NCBI GenBank assembly: GCA_900549535.1
Contig: UROR01000094.1
Location: 1-8,001 of the forward strand
Reading direction: 5' to 3'
DNA length: 8,001 nt
DNA from: an uncultured Collinsella sp.
GTDB lineage: Bacteria; Actinomycetota; Coriobacteriia; Coriobacteriales; Coriobacteriaceae
Part shown: positions 1-7,507 of the stretch, in pieces
How positions within the stretch are numbered: the stretch's first letter is position 1
How the letters are laid out: each line of letters begins with the position of its first letter
The notes under the pieces: model-generated
Seen by the model: only the letters and a program-made list of their open reading frames with translations
The model's database searches: none
What the model was told of the DNA's origin: nothing
Made by a program: the position numbers and the translations under genes

Positions 1-1451
1 GGCGCGCCGTCGACGCGCTCGGCAACCACACTGTCGGTTACGGCCGGCTTGCCGCGGGTAACGGTGCCCGTCTTGTCGAGCACCACGGTGCCCACGTTGC
101 GCAGATTCTCCAGCGCCTCGGCGCTCTTAAACAGAATGCCCATCTCGGCGCCCTTGCCGGTGCCCACCATGATGGCGACGGGCGTGGCCAGGCCCAGCGC
201 GCACGGACAGCTGATCACCAGCACGGCCACGGCGGAGGTGAGCGCCTCGTTCACGCTGCCGGTCAGCGCCATCCACACCGCAAAGGTCACGGCCGAGATC
301 ACGAACACCACGGGCACAAACACACCGGCGACCTTGTCGGCCAGTCGAGCAATGGGCGCCTTGGTGGCATTGGCGTCCTCGACGAGCTGGATGATTTTGG
401 CGAGCGACGTGTCGGCACCCACGCGCGTAGCACGGAAGGTAAACGATCCGGTGCGGTTGACCGTGGCGGCGTTGACGGTGTCGCCGGCGGTCTTTTCCAC
501 GGGGATGGACTCGCCGGTGAGCGCGCTCTCGTCCACGGCCGACGCGCCCTCGAGTACCACGCCGTCGACAGGGATGGACTCGCCGGGGCGCACGCGCAGC
601 ACCTGGCCGGGCAGAATGGCGTCGACGTCCACAGCGGTCTCGGTGCCGTCGTCGGCCACGATGGTCGCGGTCTTGGGTGTCAGGTCGATGAGCGCCTCGA
701 TGGCGCCGCCGGTCTTGGACTTGCTGCGCGTCTCGAGGTATTTGCCCACGGTGACGAGCGACAGAATGGTGCCGGCGCTCTCAAAGTACAGGTTGTCCAT
801 GCTCGTCATCATGGCCTCGTGCACCTGACCTGTAGCCAGCTGGTCGGCCATGATGAACATGGCGTACAGCGACCAGGCGATTGACGCGGTGGCGCCGACG
901 GCGATGAGAGCGTCCATGGTGGGCGCGCCGTGCACGAGTGATTTGAAGCCGTTGATAAAGTACGCGTCGTTGACGTAGACGATGGGGATGAGCAGGACGA
1001 GCTCGGTGAGGGCGAGCGTCATGCTGTGGGTGTGGTCGGTGAAGACGCTGGGCAGCGGCCAGCCGAGCATGTGCCCCATGCCTATGTAGAACAGCGGAAT
1101 GAGAAAGACAATCGAGACGATGAGTCGGGTGCGCATGGCGGAGGCGGTGGCCTCCAGCTTTTTGGTAGGCGACTCCATATGGGTGGCACCGGACCTGGCT
1201 TGCGCGCTGCCGCTTGAGCTGGCGGCGCCAGCGCCCGCATCGACAGGCGAGGCCGAGTAACCCGCGCGATCGACAGCGGTGCAGATGTCGTCGGGGGAGA
1301 CCTGCGCGGGGTCATAGTCCACCAACATGGAGCCGGCGAGCAGGTTGACGGCGACGCTTTGGACGCCGTCGAGCTTGCTCACGGCGCGGTCCACGTGTGC
1401 CTGGCAAGCGGCGCACGTCATGCCGCCCACGTCAAACTTATCTTGAGCCAT
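1..1451 (-). CDS. copA: Copper-translocating P1B-type ATPase, N-terminal part (C-terminus outside window)
   Basis: A heavy-metal P-type ATPase of the inner membrane that exports Cu(I) at the cost of ATP. The 483 visible residues show, in order: an N-terminal heavy-metal-associated domain with the copper site GMTCAAC (Cys13, Cys16); a linker rich in Ser/Ala at about 70-100; membrane segments near 109-130, 144-161, 180-201 and 221-240; the actuator domain with TGES at 312-315; a membrane segment near 378-396; the CPC ion-binding motif at 415-417 in the next segment; and the phosphorylation site DKTGT with Asp459. CPC plus a CxxC HMA domain is typical of Cu(I) pumps, so silver or other soft metals are the only likely alternatives. 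The ATP-binding domain and last two membrane segments lie beyond base 1. The ATG at 1449-1451 is preceded by AAAGGAGA at 1456-1463, which fixes the start. It is transcribed divergently from the helicase gene and probably controlled by the copper operator just upstream. Confidence 0.95.
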   Translation of the reverse strand, partial: MAQDKFDVGGMTCAACQAHVDRAVSKLDGVQSVAVNLLAGSMLVDYDPAQVSPDDICTAVDRAGYSASPVDAGAGAASSSGSAQARSGATHMESPTKKLEATASAMRTRLIVSIVFLIPLFYIGMGHMLGWPLPSVFTDHTHSMTLALTELVLLIPIVYVNDAYFINGFKSLVHGAPTMDALIAVGATASIAWSLYAMFIMADQLATGQVHEAMMTSMDNLYFESAGTILSLVTVGKYLETRSKSKTGGAIEALIDLTPKTATIVADDGTETAVDVDAILPGQVLRVRPGESIPVDGVVLEGASAVDESALTGESIPVEKTAGDTVNAATVNRTGSFTFRATRVGADTSLAKIIQLVEDANATKAPIARLADKVAGVFVPVVFVISAVTFAVWMALTGSVNEALTSAVAVLVISCPCALGLATPVAIMVGTGKGAEMGILFKSAEALENLRNVGTVVLDKTGTVTRGKPAVTDSVVAERVDGA

Positions 1452-1498
1452 GGCTTCTCCTTTCTGTGGCGTAGTGTTGGAAATGTTAACCTGCCGAT

Positions 1499-1529
1499 AC
1501 TATACACCCATACCCCCTGGGGGTGTCCA
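1499..1529 (-). promoter_or_regulatory. copA promoter with CsoR-like copper operator
   Basis: Read on the minus strand, TGGACA (1524-1529) and TATAGT (1499-1504) form a -35/-10 pair with a 19-base spacer. The spacer is largely filled by a near-perfect palindrome, ACCCCCTGGGGGT on the plus strand (1512-1524). A C-run/G-run palindrome flanked by TA inside a copper ATPase promoter is the known pattern of CsoR-family repressor operators. The unusually long spacer is also seen in promoters activated by MerR-family regulators such as CueR, so that family is the alternative. No csoR or cueR gene is visible in the window. An alternative -35/-10 pair, TTGTAC with TATGGG and 17 bases between, overlaps the same palindrome. 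Confidence 0.65.
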
Positions 1530-1602
1530 GTACAAAAGGAAATGTATGACATTCCGATACAGATGAGGGTGGCTGCTCAATCGTTGGCCGTCCCTGCCAA
1601 AC

Positions 1603-1659
1603 GTCTCAATCTGTAACATCTAGCAGGGAAAACGGCCCTTTTCTGTTACAGATCGAGAT
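1603..1659 (-). repeat. Palindromic intergenic element, copy 1
   Basis: The 16-base arms at 1603-1618 and 1644-1659 are inverted repeats with 14 of 16 positions matching (core ATCTGTAACA / TGTTACAGAT). Between them is a 25-base loop containing GGGAAAACGGCCC. The reverse complement of this element aligns with the element at 1682-1740 over nearly its full length, including the GGCCG-T-run interior and the arm ends. It therefore appears to be a copy of a defined mobile or amplified intergenic repeat, not a chance hairpin. Confidence 0.6.
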
Positions 1660-1681
1660 GTTGTTTTGCGTGGCTGAGCTC

Positions 1682-1740
1682 TGTCTTGATCTGTAACGGT
1701 TCGGCCGGTTTTTGCTGAGCAGCTGTTGCAGATTGAGACA
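1682..1740 (+). repeat. Palindromic intergenic element, copy 2
   Basis: The arms TGTCTTGATCTGTAAC (1682-1697) and its near-complement at 1725-1740 enclose a loop with CGGCCGGTTTTTGCTG. It lies in the opposite orientation to the element at 1603-1659, with 22 bases between the two. The loop has a short T-run, so a terminator role is possible on the plus strand, but no gene ends upstream on that strand. A dispersed intergenic repeat is the better reading. Confidence 0.6.
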
Positions 1741-2011
1741 ATCGGCCCAGACCCGCCCCGTCCGCCCCGTCATCTGTGGTTTACGTGGGGGCATGCGAAG
1801 CGCGGGTATACTAACCGGCGGCGAATCTGCTCCATCGCTTAGAGCTGCTGCGTCTGGACGGCGCGTGATAGGGCTGCCAAAGCGATCGCCAGCGTGCTGA
1901 GCAACGTCCTCTCTGTGCGCACCTGTTTTTGTATGTATTAGCGCACTACCAAGCACGCTCGCGCGGCCGCATGCCGTGCCCATAACGCGTGCAGATAAGG
2001 AACAACAACAT

Positions 2012-4261
<2,250 letters not shown>

Positions 4262-4293
4262 CATACGCGTCGCACGCTAGAGCGAGGCGAACT

Positions 4294-4332
4294 AAGGGCC
4301 CCGAGCAACTACGCTCGGGGCCCTTTTGTTTG
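4294..4332 (+). terminator. Intrinsic terminator of the helicase gene
   Basis: A perfect 13-bp stem (4294-4306 with 4313-4325, core GGGCCCCGAGC) closes a six-base loop AACTAC and is followed by TTTTGTTTG. It starts 33 bases after the helicase stop codon. Confidence 0.93.
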
Positions 4333-4767
4333 CCGCATCCGACCGTTGGTCCGGTGTGATTTGCTCAGGAATGCACCTGGAGGATGCTGAAGGCCCGTTT
4401 TCAGCCATGCGGCAATGGGTCCCATGGGGTGCGCCGTGCATTTTTTGGAGTATTCTGCAGATCGAGTTGCCTGCATACGATTCGACGTCGCCAGCGGTGG
4501 CCTTCGGATATCCCTAGCGAGCGTTTTGAGTCAGACTTTTCCGTTTTCCGGTGCAAAGGTGCGTCATTCTCGTTATAGCGGAACCCAAAATGATGCAGCG
4601 CCCTACAGTTTTGCCCGCTCGCGGCGGTGTTGGCACGAGCGCGTTGCAGAATACTCCGTTTTTTGCACGGTCCGGGATGGGGTACCTCAGGAGAACACAG
4701 CGGTATCATGTAAATATATGCAATCTGTAATGGAAATTATGCAAATCGATGAGGCAGACAGCATAGT
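4333..4767. other. Intergenic region without a supported gene
   Basis: Open frames exist on both strands (for example 4415-4834 plus and 4401-4709 minus). They lack ribosome binding sites, have no recognisable motif, and read with the irregular composition of noncoding DNA. The base composition is less GC-rich than in the flanking helicase gene, and a notably AT-rich stretch lies near 4705-4750. The region holds the spaced inverted repeat at 4434-4459 / 4645-4670 and may be a patch of accumulated repeats or a decayed insertion. Confidence 0.5.
4434..4670. repeat. Spaced inverted repeat, 26-base arms around 185 bases
   Basis: The left arm (4434-4459) reads CCGTGCA-TTTTTT-GGAGTATTCTGCA. The right arm (4645-4670) is its reverse complement at both ends (CCGTGCA and GGAGTATTCTGCA), giving 20 of 26 paired positions. 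The central six-base T-tract points the same way on the plus strand in both arms. The pair could be the ends of a small non-autonomous element or two separate copies of a dispersed motif. No transposase is encoded between them. Confidence 0.5.
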
Positions 4768-4833
4768 TTGGTGCAAAGGGGTCAGGTTAATCTGCACCAG
4801 GTTGGTGGAAACAAACCTGACCCCTTTGCGCTA
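4768..4833. repeat. REP-like nested hairpin element, copy 1 (upstream of ferredoxin gene)
   Basis: A perfect 16-bp outer stem (4773-4788 with 4814-4829, core GGGGTCAGGTT) encloses an inner imperfect hairpin (CACCA / TGGTG at 4795-4799 and 4803-4807). Copy 2 at 5691-5756 is identical at 60 of 66 bases and in the same orientation. This copy ends just upstream of the putative promoter of the ferredoxin gene. There is no T-run, so it is not an intrinsic terminator. The architecture resembles REP/REPIN elements moved by RAYT-type transposases, but that assignment is inference. Confidence 0.75.
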
Positions 4834-4856
4834 AACCGGGGTGTCCCCGCGCGCCG

Positions 4857-4862
4857 TATACT
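4857..4862 (+). promoter_or_regulatory. Possible -10 box of the ferredoxin gene
   Basis: TATACT, one base off the consensus TATAAT, stands 55 bases before the ATG at 4918. No good -35 hexamer is found at the usual 16-18 base distance, so the promoter is only suggested. The REP-like hairpin ends 23 bases upstream of it. Confidence 0.35.
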
Positions 4863-4917
4863 CTGTCTAAGCATGCGGGCGGCTTGGTGTGTTACCAAGC
4901 GTAGGGGAGGATGTTCG

Positions 4918-5679
4918 ATGAGCATGTTCGAAATTGTGTTTAGTCCGACGGACGGAACGGAGAAAGTGTCTGGTCTTGTGACCGGGACGCTGGATGGGAA
5001 TATCGTTACCGTCGATCTGACCGATAGCGGGTTGGATTTCCACGGGGTCTCGATGGCGAAGGGCGACGTTGCGGTTATCTCCGTCCCATCATATGCTGGC
5101 AGGGTTCCAGCTGTGGCGGTTGAGCGACTGGGAATGGTGCGCGGCAACGGGGCTCGGGCTGTTTTGGTTTGTGTTTACGGGGGCCGCGCGTTTGAGGATG
5201 CGCTTATTGAGCTGGAAGACGTTGCGAAGCGTGCCGGATTTAGGGTGGTTGCAGCGGTTTCTGCCATTGCTGAGCATTCCGTTGCTCGTCAGTTTGCTGC
5301 TGGGCGACCGGATGCGCAGGATGTGGCGCAACTTTCAGAGTTTGCGCAGCGGATCCGGCAAAAGCTACTGGACGGGGCTGCGTCCGAGCCCTCTATTCCC
5401 GGCAATCGTCCTTATAAGCAAGCTGGAGGCCACAGTATGGTGCCCCATGCAACGGAGGATTGCGTCTCCTGCGGTGCTTGCGCTGCGTTGTGCCCTGTTC
5501 GAGCTATCGACAAGGACGATCCAAGGCAGGTGGATGGCGAGGCGTGCATCTCCTGCATGCGTTGCGTCTCCGTATGCCCGCAGAATGCCCGCGAGCCTAA
5601 TCCCGCTGCGCTTTCCGCCGTTACCAAGATGTTGAGCAAGGTTTGCGTTGTGCGGAAGGAATGCGAGCTCTTCATCTAG
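4918..5679 (+). CDS. EFR1-type flavodoxin/ferredoxin fusion (two 4Fe-4S clusters)
   Basis: A small cytoplasmic electron-transfer protein of 253 residues. The N-terminal part has a flavodoxin-like fold signature: an FSPTDGT phosphate-loop-like segment at 8-14, VISVPSYAGRVP at 53-64 and AVLVCVYGGRAFEDAL at 81-96, as in EFR1-family proteins. The C-terminal part carries two CxxCxxCxxxCP motifs, Cys182/185/188/192 and Cys210/213/216/220, which bind two [4Fe-4S] clusters. The redox partner is unknown. The usual FSxTGxT loop reads FSPTDGT here, so flavin binding is likely but not certain. The ATG at 4918 was chosen for the strong AGGGGAGG at 4903-4910, seven bases upstream; the frame stays open back to 4768 but runs through the hairpin repeat. 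It stands alone between two copies of a REP-like element and appears to be a single-gene unit. Confidence 0.85.
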   Translation: MSMFEIVFSPTDGTEKVSGLVTGTLDGNIVTVDLTDSGLDFHGVSMAKGDVAVISVPSYAGRVPAVAVERLGMVRGNGARAVLVCVYGGRAFEDALIELEDVAKRAGFRVVAAVSAIAEHSVARQFAAGRPDAQDVAQLSEFAQRIRQKLLDGAASEPSIPGNRPYKQAGGHSMVPHATEDCVSCGACAALCPVRAIDKDDPRQVDGEACISCMRCVSVCPQNAREPNPAALSAVTKMLSKVCVVRKECELFI

Positions 5680-5690
5680 CGCAAGTGAGA

Positions 5691-5756
5691 TTGGTGCAAT
5701 GGGGTCAGGTTAATCTGCACCAAGTTGGTGCAAACAAACCTGACCCCATTGCACCA
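5691..5756. repeat. REP-like nested hairpin element, copy 2 (downstream of ferredoxin gene)
   Basis: A perfect 20-bp outer stem (5692-5711 with 5737-5756) surrounds a perfect 7-bp inner stem TGCACCA / TGGTGCA (5716-5722 with 5726-5732) with a three-base loop. It begins 12 bases after the ferredoxin stop codon. One A-T pair of copy 1 (4777 with 4825) appears here as T-A (5700 with 5748), keeping the stem paired. With no T-run it is not a classic terminator, but as a 3' hairpin it could protect the mRNA end. Confidence 0.78.
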
Positions 5757-5760
5757 GAGC

Positions 5761-5809
5761 AAGGAGTGTCCCCGGGTGCCGGCAGAAAAGGAACGTCCCT
5801 AAGTGCCGC
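5761..5809. repeat. Degenerate 27-bp tandem repeat
   Basis: Two 22-base units at 5761-5782 and 5788-5809 share AAGGA, GTCCC and GTGCCG in the same spacing (16 of 22 identical). A related unit with GTGTCCCC followed by GCGCC occurs after the other REP-like copy near 4840-4856. The GTGTCCC segment may therefore belong to the same composite intergenic element as the hairpins. Confidence 0.4.
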
Positions 5810-5815
5810 CTAAAT

Positions 5816-5845
5816 ACCGTTTATCGAAGAAAAAATACCGTTCAT
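5816..5845 (+). promoter_or_regulatory. LytTR-type direct-repeat binding site
   Basis: ACCGTTTAT (5816-5824) and ACCGTTCAT (5837-5845) are direct repeats with 12 bases between, a 21-base period, and identity extends to 14 of 15 bases (5812-5826, 5833-5847). Both fit the published LytTR consensus [TA][AC][CA]GTTN[AG][TG] and its 12-13 base spacing at every position. They end 12 bases before the putative -35 hexamer of the PTS operon, the usual place for an activator. No LytTR protein is encoded in the window. Confidence 0.6.
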
Positions 5846-5857
5846 CGGTCATAATGG

Positions 5858-5885
5858 TTGTTCCGGCTTTGGGCTTGTCTACAAT
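5858..5885 (+). promoter_or_regulatory. Putative promoter of the PTS operon
   Basis: TTGTTC (5858-5863) and TACAAT (5880-5885) are 16 bases apart. The -10 box is good and the -35 box is poor, which fits a promoter needing an activator at the direct repeats just upstream. Transcription would begin near 5892, giving a leader of about 130 bases that contains the RAT-like structure. Confidence 0.5.
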
Positions 5886-5906
5886 AGCTCCCGTCAAAAG
5901 AAATGC

Positions 5907-5942
5907 GGAAGGTTACCGAGTCCCTCGGACGTGGGCCTAACC
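5907..5942 (+). promoter_or_regulatory. RAT-like RNA antiterminator site
   Basis: The leader RNA reads GGAAGGTTACCG (5907-5918) at its 5' half and GGCCTAACC (5934-5942) at its 3' half. These match the conserved halves of ribonucleic antiterminators bound by BglG/LicT proteins (GGATTGTTACTG and GGCAAAACC) at 9 of 12 and 7 of 9 positions. Pairing is possible as GGTTA with TAACC plus CCGAG with CTCGG around TCC, with an asymmetric nine-base bulge. The site is a few bases longer than the classical one. A gene for such a regulator lies in the same operon, which supports the call. Confidence 0.6.
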
Positions 5943-6006
5943 AAAGTCTTTGAACGGGTGTGTCTCTATGGACGCATTCGCTTGATTTTGGTTGGGCTAT
6001 ATTTAT
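5935..6006 (+). terminator. Leader terminator overlapping the RAT-like site
   Basis: GCCTAACCAAA (5935-5945) pairs with TTTGGTTGGGC (5987-5997) in an 11-bp stem with one U-G pair, followed by the weak T-rich stretch TATATTTAT. The 5' arm shares TAACC with the 3' end of the RAT-like site, so the two structures exclude each other, as in LicT/BglG control. The loop of 41 bases is long and the T-run is imperfect, which lowers confidence. Confidence 0.5.
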
Positions 6007-6022
6007 GAAGGGACATGCCACC

Positions 6023-6535
6023 ATGGGTTTCTTTTCTCGCCTGATGGGCGGTTCGGATGAGCAGAAGACCGCAGCTTCCGAGTTCGAAATCCTTGCTCCT
6101 GTTTCCGGCGAGCTTGTTCATCTAGAAAAAACCAATGATCCCGCTTTTAGCAGCCGTGCCGTGGGCGATGGCGTTGCCGTGGTTCCCCAAGAGGGAACGG
6201 TGTGCGCTCCTGTTTCCGGCACCGTCGCGGCGCTGTTTCCGACTGAGCACGCGCTGGGCATCATGTCCGACGACAGCTCTGCTCAGGTGATGCTGCATAT
6301 CGGAATCGACACTGTTAAACTTGAGGGCAAGGGCTTCCATGCGCTTGTTGCCCAGGGTGACCATGTCGACGCGGGCCAGCCCCTCGTCGAGGTCGATTTC
6401 GACGCGGTCCGCGCCGCCGGCTTCGATCCCACGGTCTTCGTTATCGTGTGCGAGCGTTCGGAGAACTCGACTCTTCGTGAGCATGCTTCCGGCCCTGTTG
6501 CTGTTAAAGAGCCTGTCGTCTGGCTTTCCGAGTAA
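6023..6535 (+). CDS. PTS sugar transporter subunit IIA, glucose (Crr) type
   Basis: A cytoplasmic phosphocarrier of 170 residues. It receives phosphate from HPr and passes it to the IIB domain of the sugar permease. The family hallmarks are present: ILAPVSGELVHL near 23-34, GDGVAVVP at 48-55, a CAPVSGTVAALFPTEHALGI stretch with the auxiliary histidine at 76, and LHIGIDTVKLEGKGF with the phosphorylated His92. The C-terminal half (GDHVDAGQPLVEVDFDAV) is complete and length is normal for a stand-alone IIA-Glc domain. The ATG at 6023 was chosen because GAAGGGA (6007-6013) lies nine bases upstream; an upstream in-frame GTG at 5960 falls inside the leader terminator and is not credible. It is the first gene of the operon, six bases before the open frame of the antiterminator. 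The substrate cannot be told from this subunit alone. Confidence 0.92.
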   Translation: MGFFSRLMGGSDEQKTAASEFEILAPVSGELVHLEKTNDPAFSSRAVGDGVAVVPQEGTVCAPVSGTVAALFPTEHALGIMSDDSSAQVMLHIGIDTVKLEGKGFHALVAQGDHVDAGQPLVEVDFDAVRAAGFDPTVFVIVCERSENSTLREHASGPVAVKEPVVWLSE

Positions 6536-6553
6536 ATTCTTGTGGTGGGTACC

Positions 6554-7069
6554 GTGGTTATCAAGCGAGTTTTTAACAACAACGTCGCAATGGTCACTTC
6601 GGACGATGGCTCCGAGCTCATCGTCATCGGTCGAGGCCTCTGCTTTGGCCGTCATGCCGGCGATGCCATCGACGAGGCGTCGATCGAAAAGACCTACGCG
6701 TTGCAGGAGGGAACTTCTCAGGATTCGCGTACGATTGACCGCTTGGCACATCTTTTGGAGTCCATCCCCACCGTCAACCTCGTGATTGCCGAGGACATTG
6801 TTCAGATGCTCCGTCGAGAGCTCAATGTTGATATCAACGACAAGATTCTCATTGCTCTCGCAGACCATATCAGCCTTGCTTTGGAGCGCGAGCGCAAGGG
6901 CGTCTCCTGTGAGAATCCGTTGCTGCTCGAGATCCAGCAGTTCTATCGCAAGGAGTATGCACTTGCGGGCCGTGCGCTGCAGATTATCAAGGAGTATATG
7001 GGCATTCAGATGAGCGAAGAAGAGCAGGGTTTTATTACGCTGCATATCGTCAACGCCACCATGCCGTAA
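6554..7069 (+). CDS. BglG/LicT-family antiterminator, N-terminal part (CAT and PRD1), truncated by in-frame TAA
   Basis: An RNA-binding transcription antiterminator for sugar PTS genes. The CAT RNA-binding domain is clear: IKRVFNNNVAMV, LIVIGRGLCFGRHAGD and DEASIEKTYAL match the LicT pattern. PRD1 follows, with its two phosphorylatable histidines in ADHISLALER and TLHIVNA (His105 and His164 from this start). The frame then stops at TAA 7067-7069, although PRD2 continues in the same frame downstream. Family members run to about 280 residues; this piece has 171. The GTG at 6554 is preferred because the protein then begins exactly where LicT does, with GGTGG at 6544-6548 as a weak ribosome binding site; GTG at 6542 or 6545 is also possible. 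Translation is probably coupled to the upstream IIA gene. The presumed target is the RAT-like leader at 5907-5942. Confidence 0.85.
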   Translation: MVIKRVFNNNVAMVTSDDGSELIVIGRGLCFGRHAGDAIDEASIEKTYALQEGTSQDSRTIDRLAHLLESIPTVNLVIAEDIVQMLRRELNVDINDKILIALADHISLALERERKGVSCENPLLLEIQQFYRKEYALAGRALQIIKEYMGIQMSEEEQGFITLHIVNATMP

Positions 7070-7408
7070 CGCTCCGATCGTTTGATTGTTTCGGTCCAGC
7101 TTGTTCGCGACGTGCTCGCGATTGTTTCCAAGCGCTATGCTACGACCCTCGATGACACCTCGCTGCCTTACGAACGTTTCGTTCGTCACCTGCAGTTTTT
7201 CGCACAGCGAGCGCTCGATCCTACGGCAGGGCAAATCAACGGAGACGCGCTGTTCCGAATCGATGAAACGGCGTATCCCTGCGCATTCTCGTGCGCGGAC
7301 GCCATAGCCGCCCACTTGTCGTCTACCTATAACGTTGTCGTTACCGATGCTGAGAAGAGTTATCTCGCATATCACATTGTTAACCTGCTTGGAGAACCTG
7401 GTCTCTAG
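7070..7408 (+). pseudogene. Detached PRD2 domain of the BglG/LicT antiterminator
   Basis: After the TAA at 7067-7069 the same frame stays open to TAG 7406-7408 and encodes a normal second PTS regulation domain: LVRDVLAIVSKRYATTL, then YERFVRHLQFFAQRAL with the first PRD2 histidine, and LAYHIVNLL with the second. Together the two parts make 284 residues plus the internal stop, the usual length of a LicT-type protein, and no sequence is missing between them. The only start nearby is TTG at 7082, with no ribosome binding site, so separate translation is unlikely. A single G-to-T change turning a GAA codon into TAA would explain the break; homologues often have Glu at or near this point of the linker. 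A sequencing error is the main alternative. Confidence 0.8.
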
Positions 7409-7507
7409 GCATAACGTGCCCACACATCGATTGATATAAGGCAAGGCTCACGGTCTTGTCCAGGGCACATCTGTCTTAATTTGCGGAAAAGGAAGGGGAG
7501 TACCGCT

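Larger units (their letters stand above)
1530..2011. other. Divergent intergenic region between copA and the helicase gene
   Basis: No credible gene is seen here; the open frames have no family resemblance. The region holds the inverted pair of palindromic elements at 1603-1659 and 1682-1740. Beyond them, TATACT at 1807-1812 is a possible -10 box for the helicase gene, but its only -35 candidate (TTTACG at 1780-1785) lies 21 bases away, so this promoter is weakly supported. If it is used, the helicase mRNA would have a leader of nearly 200 bases. No intrinsic terminator was found. Confidence 0.5.

Noticed and set aside
49..828. A 259-codon plus-strand frame opposite copA.
   Set aside because: Ser/Ala/Thr-rich shadow of the ATPase; the opposite strand has TGES, CPC and DKTGT in frame.
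1603..1740. The repeated palindromes as a CRISPR array.
   Set aside because: Only two degenerate copies in opposite orientation, with no regular spacers and no cas genes.
4415..4834. Open frames of 102-139 codons in the gap after the helicase terminator.
   Set aside because: No ribosome binding site or motif, and one of them runs through the REP-like hairpin. They appear to be chance frames.
4768..4917. A 50-codon N-terminal extension of the ferredoxin protein.
   Set aside because: It would translate the hairpin repeat and the putative promoter. The ATG at 4918 has a strong ribosome binding site and fits the family's N-terminus.
5692..5756. The 20-bp hairpin after the ferredoxin gene as an intrinsic terminator.
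   Set aside because: No T-run follows the stem, and a near-identical copy sits upstream of the gene, so it is better read as a repeat element.
5960..6022. A 21-codon N-terminal extension of the IIA protein from a GTG.
   Set aside because: It lies within the leader terminator hairpin and lacks a ribosome binding site; the ATG at 6023 has one.
6122..7444. A 440-codon open frame on the minus strand opposite the IIA and antiterminator genes.
   Set aside because: It is antisense to two clearly recognised genes and shows no domain or ribosome binding site of its own.
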